Shown here: piece after piece, positions 44,963-52,345 of the stretch
Position numbering within the stretch: position 1 is the stretch's first letter
Layout: each line of letters opens with the position of its first letter
Assembly (NCBI RefSeq): GCF_000208405.1
Contig: NC_015437.1
Coordinates: forward strand, 2,287,501-2,351,500
Length of the DNA: 64,000 nucleotides
From: Selenomonas sputigena ATCC 35185
Lineage (GTDB): Bacteria; Bacillota; Negativicutes; Selenomonadales; Selenomonadaceae
Reading direction: 5' to 3'
Position numbers and translations under genes: made by a program
Notes under the pieces: generated by a model
What the model saw: only the letters and a program-made list of their open reading frames with translations
What the model was told of the DNA's origin: nothing
Database searches by the model: none

Positions 44963-45976
44963 TTACTTCAGTTCAGCAAAGTACTTGATCGTGCGAACCA
45001 TCTGGCTCGTGTAGCTGTTCTCGTTGTCGTACCACGAAACAACCTGCACCTGCGTGTTGCCGTCACCGATGGGGCTGACCATCGTCTGCGTCGCATCGAA
45101 GAGCGAGCCGTAGCGCATGCCGATGATGTCGCTCGATACGATCTCATCCTCGTTGTAGCCGTAGGACTCCGTCGCTTCCTTCTTCATCTGCGCGTTGATC
45201 TGCTCGACCGTGACTTCGCCCTTGACGACAGCGAAGAGAAGCGTCGTCGAACCCGTAGGAGTCGGGACGCGCTGCGCAGCGCCGATGAGCTTGCCCTTGA
45301 GCTCGGGGATGACGAGGCCGATCGCCTTCGCCGCGCCCGTCGAGTTCGGTACAATGTTGACGGCAGCGGCACGGCTGCGGCGCAGATCACCCTTGCGCTG
45401 CGGGCCGTCCAAAGTCATCTGATCGCCCGTGTAGGCATGAATCGTCGCCATGATGCCGCTCTGGATCGGCGCGAGGTCGTTGAGCCCCTTCGCCATCGGA
45501 GCGAGGCAGTTCGTCGTGCAAGAAGCCGCCGAAATGACCTTGTCCTCGGGCTTCAGAATCTTGTGGTTAACGTTGAAGACGACAGTCGGCAGATCGTTGC
45601 CGGCAGGCGCCGAGATGACGACCTTCTTCGCGCCGGCGGCGAGATGCGCCGAAGCCTTTTCCTTCGAGGTATAGAAGCCCGTGCATTCAAGCACGACGTC
45701 GACGTCATGCTTGCCCCAAGGAATCTTCGAAGCATCGGCTTCCTTGTAGATGTTGATCTTCTTTCCCTTAACCGTGATGGAATCCGCACCGGCTTCCACC
45801 TGGTCGGCATATTCGTACTTGCCCTGCGTCGAATCGTACTTCAAGAGGTGCGCGAGCATCTTGGGGTCCGTGAGATCGTTGATGGCTACGACTTCATAGC
45901 CCTCTGCATCAAACATCTGACGAAACGCGAGGCGGCCGATACGTCCGAAACCATTGATCGCTACTTTTACTGCCAT
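44963..45976 (-). CDS. gap: Glyceraldehyde-3-phosphate dehydrogenase
   Basis: The 337-residue enzyme has the NAD-binding [12 protein letters not shown] (residues 8-19) and the catalytic cysteine in [12 protein letters not shown] (about residue 155). HAYTGDQ and [17 protein letters not shown] follow. The ATG at 45976 gives the normal N-terminus MAVKVAING. Further upstream in-frame sequence is leader. It is first in the glycolytic cluster, behind its own promoter. Confidence 0.97.
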   Translation of the reverse strand: MAVKVAINGFGRIGRLAFRQMFDAEGYEVVAINDLTDPKMLAHLLKYDSTQGKYEYADQVEAGADSITVKGKKINIYKEADASKIPWGKHDVDVVLECTGFYTSKEKASAHLAAGAKKVVISAPAGNDLPTVVFNVNHKILKPEDKVISAASCTTNCLAPMAKGLNDLAPIQSGIMATIHAYTGDQMTLDGPQRKGDLRRSRAAAVNIVPNSTGAAKAIGLVIPELKGKLIGAAQRVPTPTGSTTLLFAVVKGEVTVEQINAQMKKEATESYGYNEDEIVSSDIIGMRYGSLFDATQTMVSPIGDGNTQVQVVSWYDNENSYTSQMVRTIKYFAELK

Positions 45977-46102
45977 TTGTAAAATACCCCCTAGTCCTTC
46001 CCCCGGCTTTGCCCGGCGGCGATACAGACGAAGCACAGAAAACCCGTGCACCGTCCGCGAAACCTTCCGGCAAGGGCAAAAGCCCCTGCCAATTCTTCTT
46101 TA

Positions 46103-46132
46103 ATATTACACTAAAACGGGAGCGATTGTCAA
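46103..46132 (-). promoter_or_regulatory. Promoter of the gap-pgk-tpiA-gpmI cluster
   Basis: On the minus strand TTGACA (46127-46132) and TAATAT (46103-46108) are 18 bases apart. A leader of about 120 bases follows, containing GGCAGGGGC...GCCCTTGCC, a small hairpin. No CggR- or CcpA-type operator is obvious. Confidence 0.75.
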
Positions 46133-46167
46133 TGATATTCTAGGTTAGGAAATATTCCGGGAATACA

Positions 46168-46196
46168 TTGAATACAAAAGAAATATTTGTTATAAT
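46168..46196 (+). promoter_or_regulatory. Promoter of the 42-residue-repeat protein
   Basis: TTGAAT (46168-46173), 17 bases, TATAAT (46191-46196), diverging from the gap promoter. Confidence 0.75.
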
Positions 46197-46271
46197 ATGG
46201 GGAGAATATCCTAGGAAGATTCCATGTGAATCATCAGCATGACCCGGCAGGGAAGCAGGGAGGAAAGAACG

Positions 46272-47102
46272 ATGAGCATCTCTTCAATTTCAGTCAACCC
46301 CTACGGCTCGGCAACGTTCGAGAAGATCAACTTGAACCTCGCCGAAGTGGGTCGCCAGAAGGCCGCCCAAGGATGGCACGAGGCAAAGGAAGTCTACAAG
46401 TCTTCGCCCTTCGGCAACGATACGAAGCTCGGCACCTCGAAATTCCAGCAGTCAAACAAGGAAGCAGAGCAGCTTGCCAATCGCTCGATCGCGAAGTCTG
46501 CACGCGCGGCGAAGGAAATCTACATGTCCTCGCCCTTCGGCAATGACACGAAGATCGGCACGTCGAAGTTCCAGCAGTCGAACGAAGAGGCAATCGCCCT
46601 CGCCGGCCGCTCGATCGCCAGCTCCGCCCGCGCCGCCAAGGCGTACTACATGGGCTCGGTCCTCGGCAACGACACGAAGCTCGGCACGTCAAAGTTCCAG
46701 CAGTCGAACGAGGAAGCGGCGCGGCTCGCCGACCGCTCGATTGCAAAATCGGCACGCGAAGCAAAGGCCGTCTACATGGCCTCGCCCTTCGGCAACGATA
46801 CGAAGGTCGGCTCATCGAAGTTCCAGCAGGCAAACGAAGAAGCGTTCGCCCTCGCCCAGCAGTCGGCATCGCGCGCCTCACGCGCAGCGAACGCCGTTTC
46901 CAAATCCTCCCCCTTCGGCAACGACACGAAGGTCGGCTCGTCCGCTTTCCAGCAGGCGAACAAGCGCATCGTCCAGACGGCCGCGAGCCATACGCCGCCC
47001 GTGCTGCAGCAGGCAAAAGCCGCCTACATACGCCAGATGCAGAATGCCGCCGAAGCCGCGAAGAACCCCACGCGCAACACGAAGGTCGATGTCGGCGCAT
47101 AA
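46272..47102 (+). CDS. Protein of five 42-residue tandem repeats
   Basis: The 276-residue protein has five tandem units starting at residues 44, 86, 128, 170 and 212. The consensus of each unit is SSPFGNDTKxGTSKFQQSNEEA followed by xxLAxRSIAxSARAAKxxYM. The DNA period is 126 bp. Units 1-4 are well conserved; the fifth decays into a Lys/Ala-rich tail. There is no signal peptide, cysteine or catalytic motif. Each unit looks like a loop plus a helix, which would suit a filament or scaffold. I do not recognise the family. GGGAGG precedes the ATG. It is followed after 40 bases by the Panacea-domain gene. Confidence 0.8.
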   Translation: MSISSISVNPYGSATFEKINLNLAEVGRQKAAQGWHEAKEVYKSSPFGNDTKLGTSKFQQSNKEAEQLANRSIAKSARAAKEIYMSSPFGNDTKIGTSKFQQSNEEAIALAGRSIASSARAAKAYYMGSVLGNDTKLGTSKFQQSNEEAARLADRSIAKSAREAKAVYMASPFGNDTKVGSSKFQQANEEAFALAQQSASRASRAANAVSKSSPFGNDTKVGSSAFQQANKRIVQTAASHTPPVLQQAKAAYIRQMQNAAEAAKNPTRNTKVDVGA

Positions 47103-47142
47103 CGAGTGAAAACCGCGTACAGTAAAGGAGGTGCACCGGCAC

Positions 47143-47577
47143 ATGGCGAATGTATTCGATGCAGCAAGGTATATCTTGCTCAAGACAGGCGAAATCAGTA
47201 CATGGAAGCTTCAGAAGCTCTGCTACTATGCGCAGGCGTGGACGCTTGCCTGGACGGGGAAGCCGCTTTTTCCCGAAGACTTCGAGGCGTGGCGCAACGG
47301 GCCGGTATGCCGGCCGCTTTTCGCGCGCCACAAAGGCATGTACTCTGTCACGGAAGATTTCCTGCCGGATGGAAATATTGACGCTTTGACCGCAGACGAA
47401 AAGGACAGCATCGACACGGTTCTCTCCGCATACGGTGCCATGGAGCCCTATCAGCTGCGCGCGCAGACGCACGCCGAAACACCGTGGAAGGCCGCGCGCG
47501 GATCGCTGGACGAAATGGCGTTCAGCGATTCCGTCATCTCCAAGGAAGCCATCGGTGCGTATTATGGGGCTCTTTGA
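47143..47577 (+). CDS. Panacea-domain (SocA-like, DUF4065) antitoxin candidate
   Basis: The 144-residue protein has the Panacea/DUF4065 pattern. It opens ANVFDAARYILLKTGEISTWKLQKLCYYAQAWTL, followed by FEAWRNGPVCRPLF and a helical C-terminus ending GAYYGAL. Panacea domains act as antitoxins for many unrelated toxins and as proteolysis adaptors (SocA). AAAGGAGGTG precedes the ATG at 47143. The stop overlaps the next start by one base (TGATG), so the pair is translationally coupled. This matches the typical Panacea toxin-antitoxin layout. Confidence 0.85.
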   Translation: MANVFDAARYILLKTGEISTWKLQKLCYYAQAWTLAWTGKPLFPEDFEAWRNGPVCRPLFARHKGMYSVTEDFLPDGNIDALTADEKDSIDTVLSAYGAMEPYQLRAQTHAETPWKAARGSLDEMAFSDSVISKEAIGAYYGAL

Positions 47578-48038
47578 TGAAGCGCCAGAAGCAAGTTCAC
47601 AAAAAGGGTAACGTACGGCAAAAAAAAGAAGTCGTCCTATCTCCCAAAAGTCAAAGCACAGGCTTCCCCATATTTCGTTTCGACCGCATCGACAAACAGG
47701 GCGCCTTCGCTTTCGATACGACACGCACGGATTTCAACCATAGGGATTTCCTCGATAAGATGATTGCCTACTCGCAAATGACATGGGCAGAAATCGCCCG
47801 TCAGACGCACGACAGCGGCAAATCAAAGCATCACTACGTCAAGGAGATCCAAAGATTTTCCCCCGCCGCGCGTGAGCGGCTCAAGTCTTTGAAACTTGAA
47901 GACTTTTCCGACGATCTCTTTTCCTTCGCGCTGAACAACAAGCTGCGAATCATCGGGTTGCGCCTTGATGACCACTTCCATGTTCTGTGGTATGACAGTG
48001 AGCATCTTGTATATCCTTCAGTGAAAAAGCATACATAA
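47577..48038 (+). CDS. Probable toxin partner of the Panacea protein
   Basis: The 153-residue protein starts in the Panacea stop codon. Residues 1-20 are strongly basic (KRQKQVHKKGNVRQKKE). The middle reads FRFDRIDKQGAFAFD and MTWAEIARQTHDSGKSKHHYV. The C-terminus RIIGLRLDDHFHVLWYDSEHLVYPS resembles the closing strands of RelE/HigB-type toxins, where aromatic and His residues contact mRNA. That resemblance is by eye only. Position, size and coupling support a toxin role. A strong terminator follows immediately. Confidence 0.65.
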   Translation: MKRQKQVHKKGNVRQKKEVVLSPKSQSTGFPIFRFDRIDKQGAFAFDTTRTDFNHRDFLDKMIAYSQMTWAEIARQTHDSGKSKHHYVKEIQRFSPAARERLKSLKLEDFSDDLFSFALNNKLRIIGLRLDDHFHVLWYDSEHLVYPSVKKHT

Positions 48039-48079
48039 AGAGCCTGCCGCACATTGCACATGCGGCAGGCTCTTTTTAT
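48037..48079 (+). terminator. Bidirectional terminator
   Basis: A 15-bp stem AAAGAGCCTGCCGCA (48037-48051) with its complement (48061-48075) is followed by T-rich sequence. It separates the toxin-antitoxin pair from the convergent PepSY gene. Confidence 0.92.
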
Positions 48080-48090
48080 CCGTATTTCCT

Positions 48091-48759
48091 TTAATCATCG
48101 ATCTCGCGGTAAAGCACATCGCCCGACTGCGCGTCGAGGATCAGCTCGTACTTCACATTGTTCGCGTAGCATTTCACACGATAAACGGGCTGGAACAGCG
48201 CGGGGCTCGGCGCAGTGGCAGCGGACGCTGTGCTGGGCGCGGCCGACGCAGGCATTGCAGCATCCGGCGCAGGAGCAGCCAGCGGCTGCTGCGGTGCAGC
48301 AGGAGCGCCCCCGGGCGCGGACTGTGGCATTTGCCTCGTATCCATTGACTGATCGCCGCGACGAGCCTTTCTCTCGTGCTTGTCCTTCTGATCTCGATGA
48401 TCTCCGTCACGATGATCACCCTTGTACTTATCGTCACCGTGCTTCATCCCCTTCGCGCGATTGTCCGTCAGCTCGACCTTGCGGTAGGTGATCGCCGTCT
48501 CATCGACGCCGAGGGCATCTGCGACGAGCGTGCGCACCTCATTCTCCGAGCGGAGTGCGAGCCCCGCCTTATCTGCCTGCGTCCGAACCATTTGCGTGCG
48601 TGCCTCGCTGACACGCTCCTTGGCGGCGACCTCCTGTCCATGATGCCAATAAGCGCCGCCGCCCGCGAGCACCGCGCCAAGAGCGACGACGACGCCTGCA
48701 CGCTTCAAATTCTTCGCCGAGAAGATACCCTTTGCCGTTTCCATGATTCTGTTTTCCAT
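48091..48759 (-). CDS. Membrane-anchored PepSY-like protein
   Basis: The 222-residue protein has one N-terminal membrane anchor (residues 20-40), a first PepSY-type half (about 75-100: VADALGVDETAITYRKVEL), a Lys/His/Asp-rich stretch, and a long Pro/Ala linker (about 140-190). It closes with a PepSY strand set (VKYELILDAQSGDVLYREID). The domain is therefore split by a low-complexity insert. PepSY proteins often inhibit proteases or modulate sensors in the envelope. The ATG at 48759 is chosen because AAAGGAGG lies 8 bases before it. Confidence 0.75.
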   Translation of the reverse strand: MENRIMETAKGIFSAKNLKRAGVVVALGAVLAGGGAYWHHGQEVAAKERVSEARTQMVRTQADKAGLALRSENEVRTLVADALGVDETAITYRKVELTDNRAKGMKHGDDKYKGDHRDGDHRDQKDKHERKARRGDQSMDTRQMPQSAPGGAPAAPQQPLAAPAPDAAMPASAAPSTASAATAPSPALFQPVYRVKCYANNVKYELILDAQSGDVLYREIDD

Positions 48760-48842
48760 GAGGAACGCCTCCTTTTCCATTGAACGTCATATCATGAATG
48801 CTTCTGCAGGGAGGCTCATGTGTTCGTCCCTTGCATAGTTCA

Positions 48843-48902
48843 AGTATACGGCGCGCTCCTAAATCCCCAACAAACGAAAGCTAAACAAAAACGAAACAAA
48901 AG
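48843..48902 (-). promoter_or_regulatory. Promoter with three 11-bp direct repeats
   Basis: On the minus strand -35 TTGGGG (48865-48870) and -10 TATACT (48843-48848) are 16 bases apart. Directly upstream lie three 11-bp units in head-to-tail array: 48892-48902, 48881-48891 and 48870-48880, of the type CTTTTGTTTCG. Direct repeats at one-turn spacing are the usual binding pattern of OmpR/PhoB-family response regulators, two of which are encoded in this window. Confidence 0.6.
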
Positions 48903-48982
48903 GAAAACAGTTTAGTCATGGGAATGTTGTGATCAATCTTATTGAACATGAATGTCCAATAAAATTATGACGAATACCTCGC

Positions 48983-51478
48983 TTAGAATGATTTGAGGTC
49001 TTCGTCATAGAAATGCGGTCGCAAATGATGTCCTCGCATACACATCTCCAATGCAAGCTCCAAAAGTTCAATTTTGCCGTTGCTCGATTCCTCGAAACTT
49101 TCCGTGTCCGTATAAATTGAGAGGCGCTCTTTTATAGCCGTTTCCCCTGATTTTATGACTGCCAGATCAGACGCATCAGCCATGGTTTCAATATATGCTC
49201 GATAAAATTCCTGCGGATGATGCGCCTTGTAATACGCCAGACGATAATTCGACATGACATGATCCACGACATGAGCACGAGGAAACATATATCCCATTTT
49301 TTGACAAGATTGAATATACCAAGAGGGAACACCTTTTTCCTGCAGAATTTTTATGGTTTTGGGAAGGATGCCATTCCCCTTTCGCACGGATTCCATGATT
49401 TGAAAAGCACGCAGCGGGTCGATTCCCTTTCGTATCAAGTACATCATGACATCATCACGAGTTGCAGCGACTTCGTTCAACGTGCATACGCCTCGGCTAA
49501 TCAGTTTCTGTGCATTTCCTTCCCATGCTCCGGTTCCATGAGAAAAAGCGGAAATTTTGACCAGTTCACTAAAGAATCTCGGCTGCAATTCCTGCAGCAT
49601 TTGACGAACCTTGGGAGAGTGAAATTCGGGGATGCCAACGGTATCGGCTTTCCGGAATAAAGAGATGGCGGAAGGGTCATCGAAGGGAATATTCGAAAGA
49701 CTGCAGCCTGTGCCGCGCTCTAATTTTTCGAGGAGAGAGAGTACAAAATAACGCAGCAGATTGAGTTTAAGAAAATGATTGGTGAGATTTTGGTAGGAAA
49801 AATGGGGGATTCGATATGTATGACCTTCCTGATCGCTCACATCTTGAAGAGGAAGAAAGAAGCCGGGTTCTGCATCCTCAGGGAGTATGATGAAAGCCGA
49901 ATCGTTGATTCCCATCGCTTTTTTCGTGCCAACACATTGTTCCGCCACATCCTGCATGGGGATTCCCACGGGAATGCGATCCGTTGTATCAAGAGCGTTT
50001 TGGATATATGCCACGGCTTCATCATAGGATATCGTTTCGATGGTTCCAGCCGGATAAACTCGGACACGCTCCCATACTTTTTCGATATTTTCGGCTGCAA
50101 TGGAACGATACGAATCTGGATAACTCATGACGATATCAGGCTGTCTGCTCCCATCAAAGCCAACAAGAGCGGCATAGGGGATATCGTGTCCATCGCCCAG
50201 GAGTGTTTCTCCGCATTGGGGGCAAATGTTCGCCTGCAAATTAAAACCGGAAGCTACGGAACCATCTGTGATGAATTGGCTGTATTGACATTTTGCGCAA
50301 CGCCAATGCGGAGGGAGCGGATTGACTTCCGTTATCCCGATCAGATGCGCTGCCAAAGAAGCACCGATCGAGCCGTTCGTACAGGTGATGTGACCATCTT
50401 CATGCGCTTTTTGCACAAGTTTTTGCGGCAGCAAATACAGCGACGAATATTCATGTTCAAGGATGACGGCAAGTTCCTGCTCCAATCGTTCCTGCACAAT
50501 TCGCGGCAGATTTCTACCATATAATTCGGTTGCCTTGTCGTAAGACATGGATTTGATGATATCATGCGCATGGGGAATTTGGGGAAGACATTTTTCATAC
50601 GATGGGTCTATCTCATCCATCAAATCCGCGATGCGGTTCGAACCTGTGATCACAGCCTCATAGGCGGCTTCTTTTCCAAGATGGCTAAAGTTTTGAAGCA
50701 TTTCTTCTGTCGTACGAAGAAAACGTGATGACTGGGTGTCATCGTCTTTTTTACCGGCAGCGTTTAGGAGCACTCTGCGGCAGAACGCATCCTCCGGGTT
50801 CAAGTAATGCACGTCACCCGTCGCGACTAAGATTTTACCGGTTCTCTTGGAGATTTCGACGATTTTCCGATGGATGTTCCTCACATCTTCCTCGGATTGA
50901 ATGCAGGAGAAAGTTTCATCTGCAATTAAACCGACATAATTTTCCGCAGGCTGAATTTCCAGGTAATCGTAAAAATTGGCGATGGCTAAAATTTCATCAT
51001 CGCTCTTGGCGGCTGCGATTGCCCGAACGAGTCCCCCCTCCGCGCCCGCCGAGCCGAGCAGCAAGCCCTCTCGAAGTTCATGGAATACGCGTTTCGGAAT
51101 ATGGGGCTGATGATGAAAAACATTCCTGTGCGACAGAGTTACCAGTTCATACAAATGGAGCAGGCCTTTTTTATTCTTCGCTAACATAGAAATCCGATAG
51201 GGAATGGACTCCTTGCCATCTTCCTGCGCCATAGATCCGTCCATACCGTAAATAACCTTTACGCCAAGACGTGCGGCAATTTTCATGGCATCGGGAAATA
51301 CCTGCACAACGTCGTGGTCGGTAACGGCTACTGCCTTCCAACCCCAAGCGGCAGCCGTGCGAAGGAGTTCTCGCACAGAGAGTACGGACTCCATTTCGCT
51401 CATTTGCGTATGAACACTGAGTTCAACCCTTTTGACATCGGCTGTATCGCACCTCATGCCATCGCCAGAAAGTAGCAT
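48983..51478 (-). CDS. Inactivated PolC-type DNA polymerase III paralogue
   Basis: The 831-residue protein aligns by eye with Gram-positive PolC from the PHP domain to the finger domain, but it is much shorter than the usual ~1430. The N-terminal OB region is missing, and the exonuclease normally inserted in the PHP domain is cleanly absent near residue 90. The zinc module is kept (CAKC near 395, CPQC further on, NPLPPHW). The palm motif PDIDLNF reads PDIVMSY (about 445), and KLDILGHD reads KLNLLRYF (about 570), so two catalytic aspartates are lost. The PHP HxH is SVH. RPKTFSELV- and SVRKGKGL-type motifs remain. It should bind but not extend DNA. AAGGGG precedes the ATG. Confidence 0.85.
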   Translation of the reverse strand: MLLSGDGMRCDTADVKRVELSVHTQMSEMESVLSVRELLRTAAAWGWKAVAVTDHDVVQVFPDAMKIAARLGVKVIYGMDGSMAQEDGKESIPYRISMLAKNKKGLLHLYELVTLSHRNVFHHQPHIPKRVFHELREGLLLGSAGAEGGLVRAIAAAKSDDEILAIANFYDYLEIQPAENYVGLIADETFSCIQSEEDVRNIHRKIVEISKRTGKILVATGDVHYLNPEDAFCRRVLLNAAGKKDDDTQSSRFLRTTEEMLQNFSHLGKEAAYEAVITGSNRIADLMDEIDPSYEKCLPQIPHAHDIIKSMSYDKATELYGRNLPRIVQERLEQELAVILEHEYSSLYLLPQKLVQKAHEDGHITCTNGSIGASLAAHLIGITEVNPLPPHWRCAKCQYSQFITDGSVASGFNLQANICPQCGETLLGDGHDIPYAALVGFDGSRQPDIVMSYPDSYRSIAAENIEKVWERVRVYPAGTIETISYDEAVAYIQNALDTTDRIPVGIPMQDVAEQCVGTKKAMGINDSAFIILPEDAEPGFFLPLQDVSDQEGHTYRIPHFSYQNLTNHFLKLNLLRYFVLSLLEKLERGTGCSLSNIPFDDPSAISLFRKADTVGIPEFHSPKVRQMLQELQPRFFSELVKISAFSHGTGAWEGNAQKLISRGVCTLNEVAATRDDVMMYLIRKGIDPLRAFQIMESVRKGNGILPKTIKILQEKGVPSWYIQSCQKMGYMFPRAHVVDHVMSNYRLAYYKAHHPQEFYRAYIETMADASDLAVIKSGETAIKERLSIYTDTESFEESSNGKIELLELALEMCMRGHHLRPHFYDEDLKSF

Positions 51479-51558
51479 CTACATACCCCTTCTATAAAAA
51501 TCTTTATTACACGCAAATTCGACACATCGTTCCAATTCAAGCGAAGAACTTTGACGGC

Positions 51559-52329
51559 TCACACATCTTTCGACGCAACGCCTGCGTGATGCATTTCATA
51601 CGCAGAAAACATCAGTATCTCATTCTCTTCCCATGGCTCGACCTGCCACACAAGATCAACCTCTCCTCGGAAGCCGTCAGCGATTGCTTCCACCTTTTTT
51701 GCAATATGATAGAAGTTGAAGTCTTCTCCTGTCCCTCGGAAGATGAGCTGCACACCCCGCACTGTTTGATTCGCGGCAGGCATTTCTTCCCAAAGCAGAT
51801 GTTCTAGAGAGATACACCGAAGATCTCCTTTCGTCGACGCAAGCATCGGGAGAATATCCCGCCTGTCTACACCGACCAGTTGGATATTCATCGGCGTCCA
51901 TAGACCTGATGCGATTATGCAAGCCTTTGCCGCTGCCTCATCTGCAAAGCACATAAGAATCGGTCTGATGCAGCCGTCATCATCCTCCTGCAGTGCCGCC
52001 AGCCGCTCTGCACATGCGACAAAGTTTTTTTCAGAGGCTGTACGATAGATGCAGAGTATATCCTGTTGCCGCAATATCTCGAACGGGATCGTCATCGCCT
52101 GCGCATCCGAAATCAGCATGGTATGGGGCAACGATACCTCTTCCGTTGCGATGGACGCAGCATCCTCCTGTTCTGATTCGGAGGAAAATTGACGCACCGG
52201 CATACCGAGGAGCGGCTCACACTTTTCCATGTGGGAATAATATCGCGCCAGCGCAGAAAAGATGCTCTCATCCTCGCAGGCAAGGATCACACCACTGTCC
52301 TGCAGAGTATTTTCTGTATATGGCATCAT
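51559..52329 (-). CDS. Unknown protein with FtsZ-C-like C-terminal region
   Basis: The 256-residue acidic protein has no signal peptide. Residues 1-170 include an alternating strand/helix pattern (VILACEDESIFSALARYY, ILMCFADEAAAKACIIASG). The last 60 residues (VRGVQLIFRGTGEDFNFYHI, VDLVWQVEPWEENEILMFSAYE) resemble the FtsZ C-terminal domain in strand order and spacing. No tubulin GTPase loop (GGGTGTG) is present. The similarity is an eye judgement and could be chance. It lies 16 bases after the nuclease gene and 80 before the PolC-like gene, so the three are probably one operon. Confidence 0.6.
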   Translation of the reverse strand: MMPYTENTLQDSGVILACEDESIFSALARYYSHMEKCEPLLGMPVRQFSSESEQEDAASIATEEVSLPHTMLISDAQAMTIPFEILRQQDILCIYRTASEKNFVACAERLAALQEDDDGCIRPILMCFADEAAAKACIIASGLWTPMNIQLVGVDRRDILPMLASTKGDLRCISLEHLLWEEMPAANQTVRGVQLIFRGTGEDFNFYHIAKKVEAIADGFRGEVDLVWQVEPWEENEILMFSAYEMHHAGVASKDV

Positions 52330-52345
52330 GTTCGTTCCCTTTCCT

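Noticed and set aside
42139-44988. Open frame of about 950 codons on the plus strand across tpiA and pgk
   Set aside because: It runs antisense through two certain glycolytic genes and their intergenic gap; its composition (Arg, Asp, Leu) is typical of a high-GC antisense frame.
46400-47000. 126-bp periodic repeats considered as a CRISPR or satellite array
   Set aside because: The period is a multiple of three and the repeats are fully explained by the in-frame 42-residue protein repeats; there are no spacers.
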